A DNA stretch of 64,000 nt from an uncultured Desulfovibrio sp. (GTDB taxonomy: Bacteria; Desulfobacterota; Desulfovibrionia; Desulfovibrionales; Desulfovibrionaceae): NCBI RefSeq assembly GCF_944324505.1, contig NZ_CALUWO010000006.1:1-64000 (forward strand), given 5' to 3'. Of this stretch, positions 59,789-64,000 are shown piece by piece; positions within the stretch are counted from its first letter, which is position 1; each line of letters starts with the position of its first letter. A program made the position numbers and the translations under genes. The notes beneath the pieces were generated by a model, which saw only the letters and a list, made by a program, of their open reading frames with translations, was not told the DNA's origin and searched no databases.

Positions 59789-61287
59789 CACTTACCTCGC
59801 AATTTGTGACTGACGACCTGATTGCCATTGCGCAGCATGAGAACCTTGGTGTCAATGCTTTCCAGTGTCCAGCCGCCAGGAAGCACCGCCCCCTCGAACA
59901 GACGCCTGCCATCGGCCGTGGTGACAAAGCGCATGGGGGACATGGTAACCCCGGTAACCCGCAGCCCGCCCAGCGGATCGGCAGTACCGGAAGCCGTGGG
60001 CCGGGGTGCTTCGCCGGGCGCGGCGGGGGCCTCGCGGGAAGGCGTCAGCGCCTGCTCGGCGGCAGCAAGCGCGCCCGATGCCGACGAGGTTCCGTGCAGC
60101 TGGATGCCGAACAGTTCCCCGGCGTCCTTGCGGATGTCGTCCAGCTTCCGGCTGTCTTCCGGACGGATATCCCCCGTAAAATCCACTCGCCCCGGCAGGT
60201 AGACGGCACGCACCGCAGACAGGCCGGCCTGCTTCAGCGCCGTTTCCAGCACGGGAGCCAGGTCCTCTTCATGCACGATATGCCTGTCCATTTCCGGCAG
60301 TCCCCTGACCTCATCCTTGAGCGCCGCAAAGGCGGCGGTTTCCAGAAGGCCGTCCTTCATGTAGGCGGCTATCCGCAGGCGGGGGGTCCCCTTGGTGTTC
60401 CACAGAGTCACGTCGGGATAAAAGCCACGGATGCCCAGCGAGCTGCGCACGGCGCGAAGCATATCCGCCTGCACGGCCACTTCCAGATAGACAGGTATTT
60501 GCAATCCGCGTGCCATGTTTCGCAGTTTTACCATGGTAGCCTCATCGGCAACCGTGCCGCGCACTTCCACGCCCGGGCTGCGCGGCATGACCTGAAGGCC
60601 GCGAATGCCGGCATTTTCCAGATATTCCTGTACCAGCGCCGGATATTGCTGCGGATCCGCCCCGGCCGGCGTAAGCACCAGCGAAAGCGCAATGAGACCG
60701 GCAGCCACCAGGCCCAGCAGCACGGCCCGCCGCAGCGGACGGGGAGGATGCGGCGGCGACAACGGCTCCTCTGGCAGGGGGATGAGAACATCGTTCCCGT
60801 TCTCGGCCGGAACCGGCGGGCTGGCAGTGGCAACGCTGCTGTCGCCCGACGGCACGGCGGAAGACGCCGGCGCGGGAGCCTCTGCCTCCGGGGCAGACGG
60901 GGCCTGGGCAGCTGGCGCCTGTGGCGCCACGGCCATTTCCGGCACCAGGACCGGCTGGGGAATGCCCGGCCGGTTCCAGGCCAGACAGACCTGACCAAGG
61001 TACCATGCCGTTCCCGCCGAGGGTCTGACGGAGCCTTCCTGAATCGCTTCCTGCGCATCCGCGAGGCGCACGGTACCATCCAGGGCCGAAACATCCAGGG
61101 CAGGCGCGCCGTCCTCCGCCACAGACACGTCCAGCACGGCATGCCGGGCAGCCAGGCCGGCGAGGATGATGTCGCAGGCATCGTCCGCCCCCACTACCCA
61201 GGTTCCGGCGGGCAGATCAATGCGCGCCCCAAGATGCGGCCCAGAAAAGACATACAGACAGAGAACACTGGCTCTGACGTCGGTCAC
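59788..61287 (-). CDS. sctD: T3SS outer ring protein of the inner membrane, SctD
   Basis: 499 residues. N-terminal FHA domain (about 1-100, with VGADDACDIIL), a Pro/Ala-rich linker, one membrane helix at about 186-207 (AVLLGLVAAGLIALSLVL), then periplasmic ring-building domains and a C-terminal tail (MSPMRFVTTADGRRLFEGAVLPGGW). Longer than YscD through the linker. Confidence 0.92.
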   Translation of the reverse strand: MTDVRASVLCLYVFSGPHLGARIDLPAGTWVVGADDACDIILAGLAARHAVLDVSVAEDGAPALDVSALDGTVRLADAQEAIQEGSVRPSAGTAWYLGQVCLAWNRPGIPQPVLVPEMAVAPQAPAAQAPSAPEAEAPAPASSAVPSGDSSVATASPPVPAENGNDVLIPLPEEPLSPPHPPRPLRRAVLLGLVAAGLIALSLVLTPAGADPQQYPALVQEYLENAGIRGLQVMPRSPGVEVRGTVADEATMVKLRNMARGLQIPVYLEVAVQADMLRAVRSSLGIRGFYPDVTLWNTKGTPRLRIAAYMKDGLLETAAFAALKDEVRGLPEMDRHIVHEEDLAPVLETALKQAGLSAVRAVYLPGRVDFTGDIRPEDSRKLDDIRKDAGELFGIQLHGTSSASGALAAAEQALTPSREAPAAPGEAPRPTASGTADPLGGLRVTGVTMSPMRFVTTADGRRLFEGAVLPGGWTLESIDTKVLMLRNGNQVVSHKLRGK

Positions 61288-63266
61288 TGCTGCCCTCCTG
61301 CCGGAAGTGCAGGGCTGCGCACAGGCATCACCGCGGGATTCCCCGCCATGGCAGGTGTGGAACTGCGCACGGGGGTAATCACCGGCTGCACCGTGGCGCT
61401 GGTCTGCATCTGGCCGGCCGGCGTCGTAGTGGGAGCCAGCGGAGCGGGAACCGTGCGTGGCACAGCGGGCTGTACATCCGGCGCCAGCTCCCGCCGGCGG
61501 GCACAGCCGCCCACTGGGGGCTTCTGGGGCAGGCGGTCCTCGTAGTCGGTCTGCGTGGGCGTGCGGCTGAAACGCGGATCATCCACCCTGGCCGGCACAT
61601 TGGAGGGCGAATCCATGCGTACGATGCGCGGCGAAATGAGAATGAGCCGCTCCATACGCTGATGCTTCTTGCCGGTGGAACCAAACAGGCCGCCCAGAAT
61701 GGGAATATTCTTCAGGCCGGGAATGCCGGATTCGGCATCACTCTGGATTTCGTAATAATGGCCGCCGATGAGCAGGCTCTGCCCTTCCCCCACAATGGCC
61801 TGGGTATTGATCTTTGTCTGTTTGATGGGCGAAAGGTTCTGCGGGTCCACGGAAAACGAGCCGGAGCCGTCATCCCTGTCATCCTGCACGCTGACCATGA
61901 GCTTGATGCTGTCCGGCTGCCCCGGCACCTCGCTGGGGATGATGTGCGGCGTAACCTTCAGCACGGTGCCGGAGTCGATCTTGAACAGGTCGGAAGACTC
62001 GTTGCCCGACACCGGCACATAGTAGGAGCTGGTATTTTCCAGCGAAGCCTGCACATTGTCCATGGTCAGTACAGAGGGCTTGCCCAGCACGCGGGCCTGC
62101 CCGTCCTCTTCCAGTGCGCTGACCCGCGCCAGAAAGTAGTCCGAACCATGCGTATAGAGTGTGGAATAGGAAAGACCTGCCGCGCTGGATGCCCCTGCCA
62201 TGGGAAAGATGCCGCTGCCCGATGCGCCGCCGCCGCTGCCGCCGCCCGTCCAGTTTTTGCCGTAGGCGCCGGTACCGGACCAGTTGACGCCGAAGTCGCG
62301 GGAAAAATCGCTGTCAATGTCCACAATGGCCGCATGAATTTCCACCAGTTCCACGGGCCGGTCCAGATCGGCAATGACCTTGGAATAGTAGCTCATGCGG
62401 AATTCGGCATCCGTGACCACCACGGCATTGACGCGGGGGTCGGCAATGATATTGGGGCCGGGAGGGGTGGCTCCGCCCTGTCCGGCATCGCCTTCTGCCG
62501 GTGTGCCCGTCGTTTCCTTGGCTGGCGTGGCCGTGCTCATGGCGGCCAGGCCTTTGCCGCGCAGGCCGCTCTGTGCCGACGGCAGGACGGAAACCTTGGA
62601 ACTGGTCATGGATTTGCCCGCGGCCATGGCTGCCAGAATGCTGGCCACACCGGGGATGGTCACCGTGGCATCCATACTGCTGACCTGCATATCCTCTGCC
62701 CAGGCATGCTTGAGGGGAAAGACCCGCATGACCATGCGGCTGCCCTGGGCCTCTTCAAAGGCCGCCATGGCGGCCTTGAGCTGGTCCACATAAATGGGCG
62801 GTCCGCTGACGGACAGCAGATTCTGCGCAGGAATGAGATGCACCGGCAGCTGTGGCGAAATCATGCCCGCGCTGCGCAGCATGTTCCGCAGTTCAGCGGC
62901 GGACACGGTGGTGGGGGCAAGAAAGGCGCTGGTTTTTTCGGCATCGTGCCAGAAGGTGACGGTGCGTCCCTGGGTATACCAGCGTACCCCGAAGGCCGAA
63001 CGCATGCCATCCAGAAAGGTTCGTGGCATCAGCTGCTCAAAGCGCCCGCTCATCTGCCCGCTCAGCCCCGAGCTGCAAACAGAGCCGTAGCCCTCGGCAC
63101 GGGCAAAGGCCGAGAGCACCGTGCAGATATTTTCATTATCCGCATAGTAGGAAAAGGCCGACCGGAAGGGCAGCGATGCGCGGGAAGACGCGCAAAGGCC
63201 TTCTGTTGCCAGCAGGCAGCAGAAGACCAGAAGCAGGGCAGAAAGCACAAGCGCACGGCACTTCAA
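61284..63266 (-). CDS. sctC: T3SS secretin SctC
   Basis: 660 residues from a TTG start at 63266, chosen because GGAGG precedes it by 6 bases and it directly begins the signal peptide (RALVLSALLLVFCCLLATEGLCAS). N-domains follow (IYVDQLKAAMAAFEEAQ) then the secretin core: ARVLGKPSVLTMDNVQASLENTS, VLKVTPHIIPSE, QSLLIGGHYYE and RLILISPRIVRMD. It forms the outer-membrane ring. The TTG overlaps the TGA stop of the upstream chaperone gene. Confidence 0.95.
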   Translation of the reverse strand: MKCRALVLSALLLVFCCLLATEGLCASSRASLPFRSAFSYYADNENICTVLSAFARAEGYGSVCSSGLSGQMSGRFEQLMPRTFLDGMRSAFGVRWYTQGRTVTFWHDAEKTSAFLAPTTVSAAELRNMLRSAGMISPQLPVHLIPAQNLLSVSGPPIYVDQLKAAMAAFEEAQGSRMVMRVFPLKHAWAEDMQVSSMDATVTIPGVASILAAMAAGKSMTSSKVSVLPSAQSGLRGKGLAAMSTATPAKETTGTPAEGDAGQGGATPPGPNIIADPRVNAVVVTDAEFRMSYYSKVIADLDRPVELVEIHAAIVDIDSDFSRDFGVNWSGTGAYGKNWTGGGSGGGASGSGIFPMAGASSAAGLSYSTLYTHGSDYFLARVSALEEDGQARVLGKPSVLTMDNVQASLENTSSYYVPVSGNESSDLFKIDSGTVLKVTPHIIPSEVPGQPDSIKLMVSVQDDRDDGSGSFSVDPQNLSPIKQTKINTQAIVGEGQSLLIGGHYYEIQSDAESGIPGLKNIPILGGLFGSTGKKHQRMERLILISPRIVRMDSPSNVPARVDDPRFSRTPTQTDYEDRLPQKPPVGGCARRRELAPDVQPAVPRTVPAPLAPTTTPAGQMQTSATVQPVITPVRSSTPAMAGNPAVMPVRSPALPAGGQQ

Positions 63267-63754
63267 TAGACGCCTCCGAAAAAGCGGTCCGGCATGGCAA
63301 AGGGTGATTCCCCCCCCGTGGCTTTCCCGGGGGTGGCATGAAGGACACGCTTCCACCATGACAGATCATTGAGAAAGTCCCGCACGGCTTCGTCAAACTG
63401 CCGTTGCGGCACATCAAGTTCCAGCAGCGACTGGAGAATGAGGCAGTCCCCGGACGTGCCGGACGTGAGCAGGCTGTCTCCCGGCCGCTCCAGGGCCACC
63501 ACCGACGCCCGGACAGCGCAGATGCCGGCCTGCTGGCGCAGAACGCTGCGCAGCAGCTCCTCGCGGTCCGGCCCTGCGGGCGGCAGGGAAAGCAGCTCCG
63601 CCCGCAGGACGCACCGGCGCCCATCCGGCGAAAGCAGGGTCACGCTCAGGTCATTTTCCAGGGCAAAACGGTAGGATCCGTCCTTTTCCGGTCGGGGGGT
63701 CTTCCAGTGGGCCATTGCGGCAAGGGCGCTTGCCCTGTCATCCAGTAGAGCCAT
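63263..63754 (-). CDS. T3SS chaperone-like protein upstream of sctC
   Basis: 163 residues from ATG 63754 (AGGACA upstream; a longer start at 63853 is less likely). The fold pattern fits CesT-type T3SS chaperones: SYRFALENDLSVTLLSPDGRRCVLRAELLSLP, helix, and a C-terminal acidic helix (FDEAVRDFLNDLSWW). Translationally coupled to sctC. A specific partner is not clear. Confidence 0.6.
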   Translation of the reverse strand: MALLDDRASALAAMAHWKTPRPEKDGSYRFALENDLSVTLLSPDGRRCVLRAELLSLPPAGPDREELLRSVLRQQAGICAVRASVVALERPGDSLLTSGTSGDCLILQSLLELDVPQRQFDEAVRDFLNDLSWWKRVLHATPGKATGGESPFAMPDRFFGGVY

Positions 63755-63845
63755 GGTCTGTCCTGCACAGGTAACTAACGTGTTTGGGAGCAAGGGTATG
63801 CAAAAACGGCCGGCCTCGTCAAATGCTTTTGCCCTGCCGGTTTTC

Positions 63846-64000
63846 TCAGCCAAGAATCTTTGTGCGCGTCTGATTCATGTTGGCCTGCATGGCATTCATG
63901 AAGTCCAGAGACTTGCTCACAAGGTCCTTCATGGCGTCGTTGGTCTGCTTGGTCTGCTCCATCATGGTGCGAATCTGTTCCTGCTGGGCTTCCAAGCGCT
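63846..64000 (-). CDS. C-terminal end of an unknown secreted or T3SS-linked protein (partial)
   Basis: The frame is open to the window edge; the visible 50 residues (EAQQEQIRTMMEQTKQTNDA, LDFMNAMQANMNQTRTKI) are a Gln/Met-rich amphipathic helix, as in T3SS translocators or filament proteins. Its stop is about 90 bases before the sctC-operon chaperone; between them a weak CCGGC/GCCGG hairpin with TTTTT suggests a partial terminator. Too little sequence to name it. Confidence 0.55.
   Translation of the reverse strand, partial: RLEAQQEQIRTMMEQTKQTNDAMKDLVSKSLDFMNAMQANMNQTRTKILG

Overview
The window reads as chromosomal DNA of a GC-rich, Gram-negative anaerobe of the Desulfovibrionaceae type (Desulfovibrio and relatives). 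That placement is inferred from gene content: an rpoN-hpf-rapZ-PTS(mannose family) cluster, a fused TRAP permease with a TAXI receptor and DUF1850 protein, a small CXXCH cytochrome P460, and a type III secretion system (T3SS) of the kind found in Desulfovibrio and Lawsonia. No rRNA, CRISPR array or complete insertion sequence was seen. One tRNA (Glu, TTC) is present.

Layout. (1) 1-1470: debris of a prophage (portal-like and other fragments) with a brnTA toxin-antitoxin pair. (2) 1497-2117: cytochrome P460 gene behind a Fur-box-like operator, then about 1 kb without a credible gene. (3) 3085-16427, almost all on the minus strand: core and metabolic genes. These are DUF1653, PTS EIIC/EIIB/EIIA (EIIC interrupted at a 9-base homopolymer), rapZ, hpf, rpoN, a DapF-like protein lacking one catalytic Cys, aspartate ammonia-lyase, hslU without hslV, and the TAXI-TRAP transporter. 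(4) 16683-34682, plus strand: an 18-kb composite locus. It holds a glycine-zipper lipoprotein, two SrfA-like membrane proteins flanking a membrane-anchored trypsin-like protease, SrfB (actin/Hsp70-like ATPase), SrfC (dynamin-like P-loop protein), a Sel1-repeat membrane protein, a secreted vWA protein, an ABC exporter pair and a SUMF1-domain protein. The last three plus the lipoprotein look like the TagQRST sensor module that in Pseudomonas feeds T6SS threonine phosphorylation. No kinase, phosphatase or T6SS gene is present here. (5) 34778-35857: a beta-hydroxyacid dehydrogenase and tRNA-Glu. (6) 35858-42400: accessory island next to the tRNA, with tandem 110-bp repeats, AT-rich genes of unknown function, duplicated ParB-like small proteins and Mu-like phage remnants. 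(7) 42426-49569: alpha/beta hydrolase, a T3SS chaperone plus SopB/IpgD-type inositol phosphatase effector behind a sigma-54-type promoter, a 5'-nucleotidase and a DUF1848 radical-SAM-like protein. (8) 49814-64000, minus strand: T3SS operon (chaperone, sctC, D, E-like, F, G-like, I, J, K, L, N, O, P, Q, R) ending in a STAS protein, an RsbW-like ATPase and a lytic transglycosylase.

How it fits together. Regions 7 and 8 describe a host-interacting bacterium: injectisome parts, a partner-switching pair in the same transcription unit, and a phosphoinositide-phosphatase effector whose promoter looks sigma-54 dependent, while rpoN itself lies in region 3. Region 4 is the least described system: it joins cytoplasmic ATPase/GTPase-like proteins to periplasmic sensing and proteolysis parts and looks like one transcription unit started by a promoter with an inverted repeat. 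Functions are inferred from recognisable motifs and gene order only; no database search was run.
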